Below, in pieces: positions 48,141-62,100 of a DNA stretch of 64,000 nt. The notes beneath the pieces are model-generated. The model was not told the DNA's origin and made no database searches. It saw only the letters and a program-made list of their open reading frames with translations. Where the stretch lies: assembly GCF_027596085.1 (NCBI RefSeq), contig NC_072452.1, positions 7,899,790-7,963,789 on the forward strand. Reading direction: 5' to 3'. The first letter of the stretch is position 1. Every line of letters begins with the position of its first letter. The stretch comes from Anoplopoma fimbria (taxonomy: Eukaryota > Chordata > Actinopteri > Perciformes > Anoplopomatidae). The position numbers and the translations under genes were made by a program.

Positions 48141-50893
48141 ACTAAATCAAACTATTAAGAAAATCACAAATTCCCTCTTTTATTGTTGTTAACAAAATGC
48201 ACACCAAACCGCTTTCAAATTTCAGTGTGCAGTGAAAGATCCCTCTGATTACTGATTACACATTGTGCATCATGTAATTTTAAAAAGTTTCTCTGGTTCT
48301 ACATTTTATTTTATTTTTTTTACGCTGTAGGCCATGAGTTTAGATTTTCAGTTTAGAGCATATATCCTATAACGTGACTGATACAACCCTCACAATACAT
48401 ACTCATAGCATGAAGCACACAAAAGAACACATTGATCATATGTATGGACTGGAGAGGGTTTGGAGTGCACCATCTCTCCTCTTCAATCCCCCCCCCCCCC
48501 CCTTCTCCCACCCGACTATTCTGAACAACACACTTATCTCTGCCTGATATAGCTTTGTACTGTACGAAGCACATAATAAGCAAGCATGCCCCATTTGTGT
48601 ATGCGTGGGGGTTTTGTGCGAGCACACGAGTGTCTGTGTGTGTCTTCCTCACAACCCAGACAGAGCGCGGAGACAGAGGGGTGCGAGTTCGACATCTGCA
48701 AATTGAATTCTGCCCAAACGTGACAGTGATGAAGTGTTGCTCATAGCAGCTGTGATTGTCTCTATCTTCACTCCTGTCCTTGAGTATTACAGCAGGTCTG
48801 CCTGCTGTACCGGCTGCAACCCCCAGCACCAGCTAGCTCATCTATTAATGACAGTATTGAAATATCAAAATCATACTAGCTACATGTTTTATTAACCAGA
48901 GCTGGCAGGAGAGAGGGTTAGTGTTTATGTGCCTCCATCCTTCTCGATATGTTTTTTCTCTCCCTCTGTTTCTCCTTGTAAGATCAGGAGTCCTTAGCCC
49001 TCAGGCCAGCTTTTAATAATAGGATAAGGTGCCAGAAATTGATCTGGCTTCACAGGCGCAAGCTTTTAGGATTATGTCAATAATAAAACAAAGTTTGGCC
49101 TTTCCCTATCCTGCATTTCTCTTCAGGCAAACAGAGGACCTCTGTGTTGCACTATGACTCTCTTTGTGGCTTATTCCTTTCAAAAGAAGAGGAAAAGGAG
49201 GCGGGCGAGCACAGAGGAAGGGAAGGAGGAGAAGGTGTGGTTACCTGGGGAGATAAAGGAATTTAGAGAGAAACCTCAGCGCAGGTCTCTCAGTGAAGCT
49301 GCGCTGCTCCCACAGAGTGTAAAAGAGCGTCAGGGAATCAGAGTATCTTAAGGGGAAAGAAGTCAAAAGTAAAGAGGGATGGAGGGCAGGTCCTTGAAAG
49401 AGGAGTGAAACAAACTCTCAACAGAGGTCATGTTGAATAAAGAAGCAATTGATCCAATGGAGGAAGTAAAAAACAGGAGCATGGGAAACATGGTTAGCAG
49501 CTTACATATGTTCAACAGCAGCGCTGGATGCCCTCCAGGTGTGCTGAAAACAGTGCAGCAGAGGAAGGTTCTCAATACCCGCTCTTCAAACAAACACTTG
49601 AAAAGGTAAAGTGGAAAAAATATGGCTCCCCACATCCAGTTCCTTAAAAATCAATGCTCTCTGAAGTTTGGGTAACAACAAATAGTATGCAGCATATGGG
49701 AGATCCTTCGTTTCTTCATTCTCTGCTGCTTTTCTTTGCTGTGGGTGTTTTGTTTTTTTCTTTTGGTATTCTGGACACAGAAGCACTCAGGCCCAAGCTT
49801 CCTCCTGTGATATGTGCTGTACTGCTCTCGTTCCTCTTCTCCTCCGCGCCTCCACATCTCACTAAATGGCAGGCGAACACAGACAAGACTCAGCTGGTTG
49901 ACTGACTCCTTCAGTTCACACCAACAATGGCTGGCGGTGGGAGACAGGACTGCTTCGATGGATATAGCCCCCCATAAACTACAATAATTTCTGTCTTTCT
50001 CGCTCCCTCTCTCTATACGTCTCCTCTTTTTTCTCTCAGCAGAGAGTGTGACTGCTGTCAGAGTCTGAGTGATGTAAGTGTAAACTTGCACTGACCTCTC
50101 TTCTGGTAATAAGCATGGAGTGACAGAGCCTTCATCATGACACAGGCCTGCAGTGAGGGAAAAGGGAGATAGACTGTATGTGTGTTTGTGTGTCTGGGGT
50201 GTACACAGCGTTCTTAAAAAATGGGGGGGGGGGCAGAGGCAGCCCTACATCATAGTTTATGAAGGTTAAGCAAAAAATGTCTCTAAATTTCATCATTCTC
50301 AGCAAAAGCGCAAGAGAGGACAAAACAGAGAGAAATAAACCTCTCAGCGGCCGGGAACTTCTGAGGTTTAGGGGAAAAGTCACATCAAAGCAACAAGCAT
50401 CCTGGGTAATACTTGATGAGTATGGTTGCCATGGTGAAGTCCAGCCAGTCCATTCTGTCGCTGCGTCTGACATTGGAGCAGTCGAAGCTTCGGTGGGCCC
50501 CTGGTGGGAAAAAAGTTACTTAACATTAACGGAAGGCCCTCGACTCGCCGCTCTGCTTTTCACCTTGATTGGACTGAGGAGCATTCTGCTGTTTATTGAA
50601 ATGTACAGAACGAATATAGTGTGTACGGACTAGGCAGGCGGGGGGGGGACAAAGCACAAGGGTGCTTTGGGTCAACTATGGGAAACATTTTCATGAGTGT
50701 GCATGTCTTCTCTTACTAGCATAAGGCTTCCTGCCCTTGAGTCATTAGATTGAAATGATAGAGCACACCAGGAACAGCACTTTTTCTGATAACTAGCAAG
50801 CATGTGGCAGCAAATACTGAAATTAGGAATAAAACTCTGTCTCTTATATAAACCTGTTCCAAATAAAGGCCCAGTTCTCTCCGCCATTAAGGT
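48141..50893. other. Single-copy DNA, no gene seen
   Basis: It contains homopolymers of C (48,488-48,502) and G (50,223-50,233 and about 50,640-50,648). The 158-codon and 146-codon minus-strand frames (48,353-48,829; 49,651-50,091) have no recognisable domain, and the plus strand is also open there. Confidence 0.5.
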
Positions 50894-50965
50894 ATTTAGA
50901 GGCAGCTATATGAGATTTTTCTGTCTCATCTAACTCTCAGCAAGAAAGCGAAAAAGTGTATTTAC
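50894..50965 (+). repeat. Terminal fragment of the long-inverted-repeat element
   Basis: The motifs ggcagctatatgag, gtctcatctaactctcagca and agaaagcgaaaaagtgtatt match one arm of the element at 5,272-5,905 and the fragment at 1,000-1,212. Only about 70 bp is left. Confidence 0.6.
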
Positions 50966-53900
50966 GAGAGATGTGGCTGATGAATGGTCCAAATCTGTAC
51001 AAGCGAAACTGTGCTTGTTGTGTTGACTTTGTCCTGACTTGTCCCTTTCCCAACCCTTGTTCCACTGAAAGGAGCTTTAATGCCACACACACAGACACAC
51101 ACATATATCAGACATAAACGCAAACACAAACAACACACCCTCCTACATGGCAGGACATCATGAAAGCTTTTATCGCTCACTCCCACTGGTCAGTAAAGAG
51201 AGTGAATGAGCTTGACTGACCTTTTCAGAAACACTAAATACCTGAGGCTTGCTTATGCACAAGCGTATGCCCTTATTTGTGTGTTTGTGTGTGAGTAGGA
51301 GAATGGAAGAAAAGGAAAGAGAGGGAGAAAGCAAGGACAGAGTTTTTACCAGTGGTGCAGCTATCAACACCAATATGCATCAAGCCCAAAGCAGGCGAGT
51401 CCTGATGTCATGGATGACCTTTACAAGATCAGACCTGCCACTTTAGTTACAGATCAGTCCAGGAAGAGGCCCACTCACAAACACCTCGGCCGCACTTTAC
51501 CAGAATCCCTCCATTCTCTATTCCGATATACATGTCCCACCTGCTAGTGTGTAGGTTCCTGTTCGTGTGTGTATGTTTCAAAGCAAAACGAGACTTTGGG
51601 GAGCCTTTAACAAATAAAAGAAGACAAGTGAGCCTGTTGAAGCAGCTGGACATCCACTTTAAAAAACAAAATATTAACAATATTAACAAAATATTTTCTT
51701 TAGGGCAACTGCAAAAGAAATCAATTTTGGAACACTCTTTCCTTCACATCTGCAGCACACAATAGTGTGTCAGATTGAAGAAAAGCACCTGAATTTATAC
51801 ACTTGTAGTTAACAGGTAGGAACGAAAATACTGTCAAGAGTGGATAAATGTACGCTGCTGCTTTTGCCTTAAACGCCTGTTGTAGATTCACTTTTATCCA
51901 ACAAACCACTTTACTGAAGCAGCTCACAACAGCTCAGCCGCTACAGAGGAGCACTGCCTTGAGGTATCTTCCAGGGAGCTTTCTCTGAAGCTGCTAGAAG
52001 ATGTAAGTTGGGTCTGTTTTGTTGACGAGAGAGTATGGTATATCTGCAACAAGTCCACTGACACTACATAGCCTACAGGGGATGAGAGAGTGAAGATGAA
52101 ACGAGGCGGAAATCATAGGGAGGAACGAACTCGCAACTTTTCTTCCTCCTGAAAATAGCTTGTGTTGAGTGAGTGACGCAGTGGCCTTTGAGATGAGGAT
52201 ACATCCCCCCTGAGAGTGAGAGGAGACAGGGAGGTGGGGGAGGATCAGAGGAGGCTGCAGCTGCGCTCTGCAGCCTAGCTTGTTGACAGGTCATTGCCTC
52301 TACAGGCTTAGAGTCTCACATTGTTTCATTTCCATTTAAGTCTAATCACAAACATCCTGACAGCCCGACTTCATTTTTCTCATTTTAGAAAATCTTGTGA
52401 GAACAAAGCCTGAATTCCATTTTATCTTCCCTCTTTTCATATGCTTAGCCTGAATTCAAAATCCTATTAGAAACACTACAGCCAACAAACTAGAGCCATG
52501 AAAGCAAGAGACCTTGTTAATGATGCAAGATTGCAGCACCATCCAAATACCAACAAAAACAAAGGTTTTCTCGGAACATGATGTTAATTACTGCTTGCGC
52601 TTGAAATCTACAGCGGCACATTAAAGTCTAACAATGATCCCATTTGTTGTCATTAAGATGAAGTCATAATCCCATGATCTATAAGCAGCTGTATAGATCA
52701 CTATTACAAGTGATCTACTGATGAAAGTCTACAGTTTTGTCCCAAGGGCAAATTTACTTGGCATATCATACTAGCACTCATCACTTAACCAGCCACAAGA
52801 AAGGACGTTATCATCCAAGGACCATCTCTCTCCTCCTCCCCCATCCCAGTCATTAGTATAAGCTATGCACAGCAGTGTTTACCGCTTATGACATCAGCTG
52901 TGATAGCAGTGAAATTGATTGCTATTTCAAGCTCCGTAGTAGGTTCCTGTGGGTAATTTGTGTGACTTTCCAGCAGCTGATTTTGATGAAGTGGTTTCTG
53001 TCTGGACGAGGGGACGACAGCTGCAGAATGTAGAATAGCTAAATGGTGACCTGCAAGTGATACACTGCCTCGCATCTATACTGTAGATGTAAGGTGCATA
53101 CAGTAGTTCTGGAAACCAGCTCCTAATTGATGTGTGGAGTATCGTAGACTAACCAGTCCTGGGATCTGGTGCTATAGTTACTCGCTTTAAAGGATGGGAG
53201 ATATTGCATTCACATCACCATTATTCAAATGGTGACATGACAGTGGATAGGCCATTGTTTTTGCTGTTTTCTAAAGCATGAATTGATTTTGGGCCACTTG
53301 GGGGCGGAACAAGCTGTAAACCCAGCATTGACATATTATCTCCTCATTGTTAGCAAACAACTGCCTATTTTTACACATCCAGCAGACACTGAGCAACATA
53401 ATTCATAATTTGGATTCACGTTTCTGGCTAAATGATGAATGCAGCTTGTCTTTGTCTTTGTATTACACATAGGAATTTGATCTATTGTTAATATATATAT
53501 ATTGATTACCTTTTGGTTCTGTGCAAATACAGAAATACAAATCCTCAAAAAGAATTGACTGAATGTTAATGTAGCATTAAACATTTACAAAGACATTTAA
53601 ATCACCAGTCTGAGACCTAAACTTTTTTAACATGGTGTTACATAGCAATGGAAGAAGTCATGTCACTCAAAGGTTTGCAGCTTATTCAAACTTTTCATTT
53701 TAGAAACAGAATTCTCTTCAAAGGGTAGAGAAACTAATTTATGAACAAAATAATGTAAATAAGGCAGAATCTTAAATCCAGCTCAAGAAAGATTTTTTTT
53801 AAATCCACATAATAGCACCTTGGAATAGTCAGTGCTGCAGCAGCTACCTTAAATATTTTATCAACCATAGAAGTTAGCTGGTGTCTTGTAATGTGTATGC

Positions 53901-56900
53901 CCAAAGTATTGATCATAAAAAACATATGTGAGATGAAAATAAAACTCAAACTAAACTATTGTACAGCTAAGAAATACATCAATATACCACTGACAAATCC
54001 CCAGTATGGCATTTTACAATAGTTCTATACTTCAAGGACAGAATGCATCTGCAGCTGAAAAGATGCTTGGATTTTAACTTGAGTTTATGCTAACTTGTCC
54101 TGATGGTTGGTAGTCTGCATGACCTGTAGTAGTCTGACAGACTTTGGTGTCCCCTTAAAAACTGTTATGTGTTTAGATGGCTGAGCATCATTCATTGAGG
54201 GAAATATCCCTCCCTTCCTGTGTGTGGGTCTTTGCCCAGGATGCTTTTAGACACCATTTATTGGGGCAACAGCAATATTTTGTTGTGCACCAGTAAGTAA
54301 GTAAGTCAGTAAACAAGCAGATACAAGAATAAAGTCTGTATCTGTGCCCATGAAAAGGCACAGGGTAAAAGACTGCCACTGTTGAGGAGCAGGGCACAAC
54401 TAGCCACCTAAAACACACATTTTTTTCCCAATGAGTCCAGCAGCACAAAAAAAAGTCTGTGTGGTAGTCTTACTATAGACTGTTGAGTGTGGCAGGACAA
54501 TAAATTCATCACATACCAATAAGTCCATCTCTCTCATTTTCCAGTTAAACTTCTTCTGAAAACTTTCACGCAATGAAGATTTTTTTGCAAATGGACTGAG
54601 CGAGTCGGCCTTACTAATTATCGTGCCTTTAAAGTGGTTAGAATAACATGTTGCTCATGTGTGGATACCTTGTTTACCTTGGCAAGAGCTTGTGGTTCAA
54701 GAAATTATTTTTACTATTATGTTTTAGAATACATTTTAAAAGGGGATAAAAACTTACCTTAAAAATAGTATTTTATTCTGCATAAACTGACATAGTATTA
54801 CAAATTCAAGTTGATCATTAAAATAAAGTAGAGATGGAGCAACAATAGCTGTCATTTAAAGTCATGGGTTCTGAGCACCTGATAAATATCTGGCTCCAGC
54901 CACTAAATACTCCACTGTGGACACCAGCTAGTCGCTAACTTTGTCTATCAGCTCTTTGGTGCTGAGAGGGTTGATTAGATTTATTAGAGCTTTTACCCAG
55001 AATGTTGTCAGGGCGTACTGCTGGTGGAAATTACGCTGAGGAGAGTGATGGTTGTTATTCAAAACAGTTAAGTTTTGCTAAGCCATAAAACCCGAGTTAT
55101 TAGAACTTGAAATGGTCCACATGCTGAAGTGAACTGTAGTCGGGCGATAATTATGTCTGGATTCATTGCTGTGAGGCAACTCCTTTCAAATACACACAGT
55201 TATTTCATTCTAAAAAAAAACGTTGATTGGAGCAGCTTTACAAAAATAGATGAGAAAAAACATTATGTCTCTAGTATTTTGTTGCTTACATGTCAATATT
55301 ATGAGAATTTGGTTGATGAATTTGCGATCTCTAAAAGCAGAGTAGAAATCCCCATCACAGAATATGTATTCTGGGCTTTTAATATTTGTAGAACATGTAG
55401 TTTACATATGGCTTGCAATGCATACACGTTTTGTATGTGACAACAACAACTTTATTGATAAAATAATGTCCTGACATGTATCAAACACAATTTAAAAATC
55501 CAATTTTACTCCAACAAACCATTAAGAGTCACTAGGTTTCAGCAATAAGGGCATGATCCCTCAATGGCTTCCCACCAACAAACACTGTCATTCGTCATCT
55601 GTCATTTGTTTTGCCCAAATGCAAATAGATTTAGATTGATGCATCAATCCAATTGAAACGTAAGTCACCGCATTGTAAACAATAAAGTAAAACCTAGAAC
55701 CAAACTCAGATTCATGTCAGGCGATTATGTTTTATGTCTGTTGTGTAGGTCCCAAGTGTGTAAATAATGTGATAATCATGGCTGCATTTCAGATTATCTT
55801 TTCAGACACTAAATTTCAACTGTAGGATTTCCCTAAGTACCCCACCATTTCTTAGTGCTGTGGGTTTTAAATCACCATAGGCTCTTACTTCAGTGGGATA
55901 ATTTCATATGCAGGTGCGTGGATGTAGCCTGATTTACAATGTGTGCTTAAATCTCACAAATTTCACATCACCGAGAAGAGTGTTGCATTAGATTTGATTC
56001 TCGATCAGTCCCAAGAGTAGAAGAATGGTGTTGTCAGTATTGTATAGGTTAGTATTTATGTGTATATGTATGTAAAGATTCATGAGGACATGCATGAATG
56101 TCTGTGTAGGCATCTATATGCACGCATGCATGCGGCCATTTGGGCCTAGGAGCAGGTAATTACTGCACTGTGGTGAAACATCATTATTCACTCATCTGCC
56201 CACTAGCACCATCTGTCCTGCTGAGCACCACCTCATACACAATCAGCACCACACCAAGGACAACTCCACCCACATACACACCATCCATCTCCTCGAGCAC
56301 TGGCTTATAGGACACCGCTCATCACTTCACCTGTCTCTCCATCTATCCACCATCACTCTCCTTTTTTTTTTCTTTCTTTTTTTACTGTACTCCGTTAATT
56401 CCCGTCTATGCATGATACTAGTAGGTTATTCTGTTGCTCATTAAGTAATTGAAATTGGGACTGTTCTCACAGAGTTTCATGTATCACTGTGATGTATCAA
56501 GAGCTACAGCAATATTTCATGTTGCAGTTTTACCTTTTAGCATGCATTAATCCGGATGAGATCATTAACAGTCAGTTTGTAAATTGGCAACGATGCACCC
56601 CAGCTGGTGCTGGTTGACTGCAAATAACTTCACGAGAAACATGCTGTTAAAACCTTTAGAAAAAATTAGACAGTAGTGATAAAAGTAGGCAGAAGCAGCA
56701 CAGTAGGTTTAGACAAATTGAGAACTCTGACTGCAAAATAGCTAGGAAGAGGAAAACCACAACTCAAACTCTGCAGGATACTCTTGCATGTATTGAAAAT
56801 TTGCAGGCTGCAATTAAAAACCTTGAGATGACTAAATCTATCCTAATGATGTGCCTTATTATGAGTGTCCATTACTCTCCACTTGCTCCCCATGCGTTAG

Positions 56901-57880
56901 AGGGGAAAAAAGGAACTTTAATAGCAATTTGCAGTACTGCACCATGCCATAATTCTGACTCTGTCTGCTGGCTGCATCGATGGCTGCGTGTAATTGCCGT
57001 TTTACTCATAGCTGATGGATTAGAACATAAAGTTACAAGAGAGGAACAATCATGTCAAGGAGATGGACGGATGGGCTCATAGAAGTGAGTGTATGTGTGT
57101 GTTGGGGTCTAGTAGGGGGTTGGATAGATACTGTAAAGGCATCAAGCTGCAGATTTGGATTGCTTCTGAGAATTTATCCCATTTCCTGACATTTTTCACC
57201 CAGTGTCACTCTGATGTACAATGTGAACAAACAAAGAGCTCAAACACACAGATACACACACACACACACAAAGAAACTTTTCACCTGAACCCATTTTGTA
57301 ATTTTATAATTAATCTTCATTGTCATCGTCATTTTTCAAAGCTAGTGTGGTCAGATCAAGGAGATAACCTCTATCAAGTGTGTTTCATAGGTATTCAAGT
57401 GTCTCCCCCTCCTCCATCTCAAAACCTTGAACTAAAGGCTAGTCTGCAGCAGAGCTTTTAAGTTTCGTCCCTGTCAAATTTGATTACCAAGGCCTTCCTG
57501 CTTTGCTGTTTCCCCGAGGTCAGAAAAAAATAAAAAAAAAAGCTCAGAAGGATAAAGAATAAGTCAATGCAGTCATAAAATGCCACGTATTCAAGCATCA
57601 AGGCCTCATAAGCACCAATGTTCAGTATTTTTCAGAATAGTCTAGCTGCACAAAGCATTGGTAATAAGACAGATATGCAGAGGCAAATCATCCATCACTG
57701 TCATTTATTATAAAACACTGTAGCAGTATAGAAAGAAAAGACCCTGAAGCCTTAAAGAACATCATAGTGACTCAATTATAACCTTCTTTATCAATAAGCT
57801 TTAAATATTCTGCCTCAAAAGTATGCAACACTGTTTTGGATTCAATCACAGTGCAGGTAATTTCGTCTTGCACTAAACGA
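50966..57880. other. Single-copy AT-rich DNA, no gene seen
   Basis: Nearly 7 kb without a recognisable exon or long repeat. Minor features are short CA runs near 51,082 and 57,255 and a TATATA patch near 53,492. Short open frames on both strands carry no known motif. Confidence 0.5.
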
Positions 57881-58090
57881 TCTACAGGTTGTCTGGATCG
57901 GGTCTGGACTGACATCCAGCCTGTCGATGACCACTTTGTCCAGACGCTGCCAGTCGATTAATGTTGCTTTAAAATCTACGGCTAGGTAAATAAATAAGAC
58001 GCCAAGGTAAATTAAAACTCTGATGCAATTACACAACCTCTTCCAGTTAACCCCCTGGCAATTAACAATCTATCAGCTGGGATGGATAGG
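57881..58090. other. Candidate conserved non-coding segment
   Basis: Dense, complex sequence with cagtcgattaatgttgc, ggtaaataaataagac, ggtaaattaaaactctg and ggcaattaacaatctatcag and no useful open frame. The texture is enhancer-like; conservation is not testable here. Confidence 0.25.
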
Positions 58091-58635
58091 AGTGCGCATT
58101 GCAGTGCAGGAATGTGTGTTTGCTAGCATGTGCCCATGTTTATGTTAGTGTGTGCATATCCAGCTGGCCATATAACACCCCACTGCTGATGCAAACTCAA
58201 TACGCTTAATTAAACTGCACAGAAACTCTATCAGCATACTGAGAAAAAGCAGCAGGGAGCCGCCACAAGTGAAAAGTGCTTTTCATCGAAAGGTCAAAGG
58301 TCAATAGTTTAACTGCGTTGATACATGAATAAAACATTCTGACGGCAGCATGATAGAAATGTACCTTGAATGAATCAAATGCATGCTTTGGAATGACAAG
58401 AGAAAGATTGTATGGAATTGAGAGAGAAACAATCACGACTGCAGATTCAACGCGAGCCAAAGATGAGTTAGGATCATACAATAGCGCTGATGCTCCAGCA
58501 ATAGTCTTTTGCAATACATCAAAGGCTGCAGCTATTTGGCTAGAGAAAGGGAGAGAATGAGACAAAAAGAGAGAAATAAAGAGAGGCGAGATGAGTGCAA
58601 GGTCTTGGCTTGGTTTCAGACACCCTGCCGTTTGA
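58091..58635. other. Single-copy DNA, no gene seen
   Basis: Overlapping frames on both strands (58,206-58,685 minus, 58,366-58,560 plus) carry no recognisable domain. Confidence 0.5.
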
Positions 58636-58639
58636 GTGT

Positions 58640-58675
<36 letters not shown>

Positions 58676-58677
58676 GT
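58636..58677. repeat. Imperfect (GT)n microsatellite
   Basis: GT run with single A and C interruptions. Confidence 0.93.
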
Positions 58678-59238
58678 ACACCCATCCCTGGGGCCTAGCT
58701 TTAAGGACCCATTAAAAGCCAGATACGAGCCAGGCTGACCTCCTTGCACTCCTAACGATTTTTGATGCCAGTGGAAAAAAGCAAAACATATCATCCCCCT
58801 CACAGCCATATTGCTATCATAGCACTTTAATGAAAAAGAATGCAGGGTACTGTCCCAGAGGTCCCAGACAGATATAAAGGTTAGAGTCTAGAGTTTAGGA
58901 GGAATTAGAGGGAGGGAGGGAGGCTCACAGGACATGGATGATGACATAGGACAACATCAGCTTCCTTAGGGAAGTCCTAGACAATATTTGACCTCCTCAG
59001 GCTGATGTTAAACACTGTCCAAACCAATGTCAAATGCCATTCGACACACATGCGTGCACTGGGTGTATGTGCGCACAGTCACACGCAATCGATCTTGAGT
59101 ACGGCCAAGCAGGGAGTAGCAGATCAATTGTGAATCAAGTGTAAGCACGAGCTATTTGCAAACGCTCTCCTGCAAGGAAGGCAGGCAAACACAAAAAGCA
59201 CCCCCTTCCTTATAATGTGCATGCAGATGTGCAAAAGT

Positions 59239-59239
<1 letters not shown>
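58678..59239. other. Single-copy DNA, no gene seen
   Basis: It contains a short purine-rich (ggga)n patch near 58,909-58,922. Nothing else is recognised. Confidence 0.55.

Positions 59240-59311
<72 letters not shown>
59240..59311. repeat. (CA)n microsatellite, 72 bp
   Basis: Perfect CA run followed by tatacacacacaaac. Confidence 0.98.
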
Positions 59312-59323
<12 letters not shown>

Positions 59324-60735
59324 AACAACACATTATCTGAACCCAGTCTCCCGTCCAATCAAGCCAAAGCTAATTATTGTGTTTCAGCGGTGTTATTCCA
59401 GCGTGGAAGTAGCTCGCCTGTTGATGGCGTCTAGGCCTGAATTACTGCTTTAATTACTGATGCTAATGTTTTCCCTACTATTAAACATTTATGCAAAGTG
59501 GCATCCGGAGATGTTCAATCCTTATCTTCACGGATCCCCAGGGGGCTGCGGAGCTGGAGGGGAGTGGTGAGGAGGCCAGGGACTGAGGTGGGAAAGTGCC
59601 GTCGCTGCAGTTCCACCCGCTCCTCCACGGTAGTTCGTTGTAAAACAACGGTGCTGGCCTTTGGCTTCAGGCCCAGGGAGAGAAACATGACTTTACCGCT
59701 GCTGGAAGAAGTGTGCACCCTCGCAAGCATATTATATGCTCTCAGTAGTCCTGAGGGAATTAGACACACAGGGTGGGAGAGCAGAGAGGTTCTGTGGGGT
59801 GTTGGCTTCAGCTGAAGGCAGCAAGATAAAGGGCAAAGAGAAAACGTGAGGTGGGAGGTGGACGAGGCAGAGGAAGTATAAAAGTACTTACTGTACATTA
59901 TGTGACTAGAAAGGAGTCATGTGAAACGGACGGAGTGAAAAGGAAAGGGAATAATAGCACAAAGAGATAGTGAGAGAAGCACAGACATGAGCCTGGTATA
60001 GCACAGTAAATGCTATTTAGAGTTTTACAGACAACTTATCTTTGCTGTAGGTCTCCCATAGTGATACTCTGGCTAAATCAATAACTCTGGGGTTCAATTA
60101 CCGTCCCTTACTGTTCACTATACTCATCCCCTTCCCTCTGTCTCTGCATAAGAGATGCAGACAATTAATTTATCAGGGTGACTTTGTAGCTCAGTTAGAA
60201 CAGCAAGCAAACTATACTCATAGACTACTGTTGCAAGTTTGACAAACTTAATAAATGCATGCAGATACTCCAATTCTCTCCAAATATATATTGAAACACG
60301 GTTAGCAAAATATATTCTTACTCCTTCCGGCGGAAGCAAAAAACAACCAAAATCTTGATGTGAATAAAATATAAGGACTCCCCCGGACAAACTACTTGCA
60401 GGGATAGCTTCAGCTTACATAAGAGTTGACATAAACCGCTAAAAACAACAAAAGCGTTGAATTCACCAGTGTCCTCACAATAACCTCGCAATTGTTTAAT
60501 TTAATTTGGCTCAATGAGAATCCACTTGTTTTTCCAAAGTTTGTTTCCATGATGTCTATGGTCCGTTGGGTATCCATGTGTCTATGATGCAGATACCTCT
60601 TTGCTTTCAAAGTGTGTATTGCAGGATGATCAAAGTCTTGTGAATGCAAGCTATATTGACTAAATGTATATACAGACAGACAGATAGAACAAACAAACTG
60701 TATTTAAAGATGTATGAGCAAATTACCATTTTTAT
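59312..60735. other. Single-copy DNA; moderately GC-rich patch at 59,500-59,830
   Basis: The patch is open on both strands (105 codons plus, 127 codons minus). The minus frame has KPKASTVVLQRTTVEERVEL, which looks more protein-like than its neighbours but matches nothing I recognise. No splice context could be fixed, so it is not called as a gene. Confidence 0.4.
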
Positions 60736-61045
60736 TCTTGCTAGTGGCTGGATCTATTGGGATGGTTATGTTGATCAGTCGGTCCACCACTGAAATATCT
60801 CAACTATATAGTTGAACATGAAATTATACGAACAAATAGAATCAGCCTCAGGTGTACATGTCAGCAGCTTTAGCATGTTGGCATGCTAACAAGCTGAACT
60901 AAGATGTTCAACATGGTAAACATTACACCTGCTTAACATCAGCATGTGAGCATTGTCACTGTGGGCATGTAAGCATGTTTACTTTTTGTGCCAACGGCTT
61001 AACAATCCCATACAGAAATTCAAGCATGGCTGCAGACTGTTCAAA
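60736..61045 (+). repeat. Teleost interspersed repeat (class unknown)
   Basis: The segment runs from gggatggttatg through cggtccaccactgaaatatc, gcatgttggcatgctaac, aacatggtaaacattacacc, aacatcagcatg and gagcattgtcac to gcatggctgcagact. These phrases in this order are familiar to me from many percomorph fish genomes. No coding or terminal structure is visible. Confidence 0.6.
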
Positions 61046-61539
61046 TACAATGTGTGGTGAATGTTTAAGGAGATGCAGCGCATACAAATTCAATGGAAAA
61101 ACACAATTGAATCAGAGCAACCATTTTCAAACCCCCTAAGTGTACTCGCACATATTTGTGTTTATGAATGCACCATAGGTGTGCTACTGTCAATTGCTAT
61201 GTGGCGATCTTAATATTATATTTTAAATGGGCATTTCCACAGCGCAGAACTGAAAATCTTGCAGTGTGTGCAAACTGCATCGTATTAATTGCCGGGGAGT
61301 CCACTTTAGGAAGGAAGATGTAAATCTCCTGGAGCTCTTTAGAAAAGACAGACTTTCTCTTCAGTATAACAGACGTTAGTATACTGACAGCTTCTGTCAG
61401 AAAGCATTGCAAAAGTCATAGCAACAGCCTTGACAACAACACATTGATTTATGTAAGGGCTGTTAACAAGTATAGTATTATTATTATTAGTTTAATTGTG
61501 GTAAAATCTGGGACAATATGGTTGTGACTGTTGAAAACC
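61046..61539. other. Single-copy DNA, no gene seen
   Basis: AT-rich sequence with a short (att)n run near 61,478. Nothing recognised. Confidence 0.55.
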
Positions 61540-62100
61540 GTAACATTTTGGTGTTTTACACATAGGCTGTAGATAAGAAGTGGACATAGTCACCATGGCT
61601 TCATCCATTGGTTGACATCACGGTGACACAAGAGGGTGGGGCTAAGTACAACCAAACGCTGAATAAGACAAAATAGGTTACAATTATCGTTAATGAACTG
61701 AAAATACACTGTGAAATGGTTAAAGTCCCATCCATTGTCAACAATCTGTTAACAACAAACCATGGACGCGACCTGTCAAACACAAGGTAGCCATGCCCTA
61801 AAGCACACCCTGCTTTATTGCCTATTTTACTCTAGATGGGACAATAAAATTAGCAAAATGGATATCATGCTGTATTGAAGAAGACTTCAAACTAGCGATT
61901 GAGATTTACAGTGTTTACTGAGGTTAAACAAAGGTAGGTTCGTCTTCTCATTGACTTTTATACAATTGGACTTCTTTTATCAACCATTGCCCCCTGCTGG
62001 CCATTAGAAATAATGCATGTTTAAAACACTTTTATATTTGCCTCGCTTTTCAGACAGAAGTCGGACAGAACTGGACTATTGGTCACCATAAATTAGATAT
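61540..62100 (+). repeat. Second teleost interspersed repeat (class unknown)
   Basis: The segment contains catccattggttgacatcac, cgacctgtcaaacacaaggt, gccatgccctaaagca, gctgtattgaagaagact, ctcattgacttttata, ccccctgctggccattag and ttttcagacagaagtcgga. This order of phrases is a common repeat in percomorph fish. It is diverged, with no open frame. Confidence 0.62.

Noticed and set aside
59515..59898. Possible exon on the minus strand (127 codons)
   Set aside because: Moderate GC content explains the open frame; the plus strand is also open, no domain is recognised, and no splice signals could be placed with confidence.
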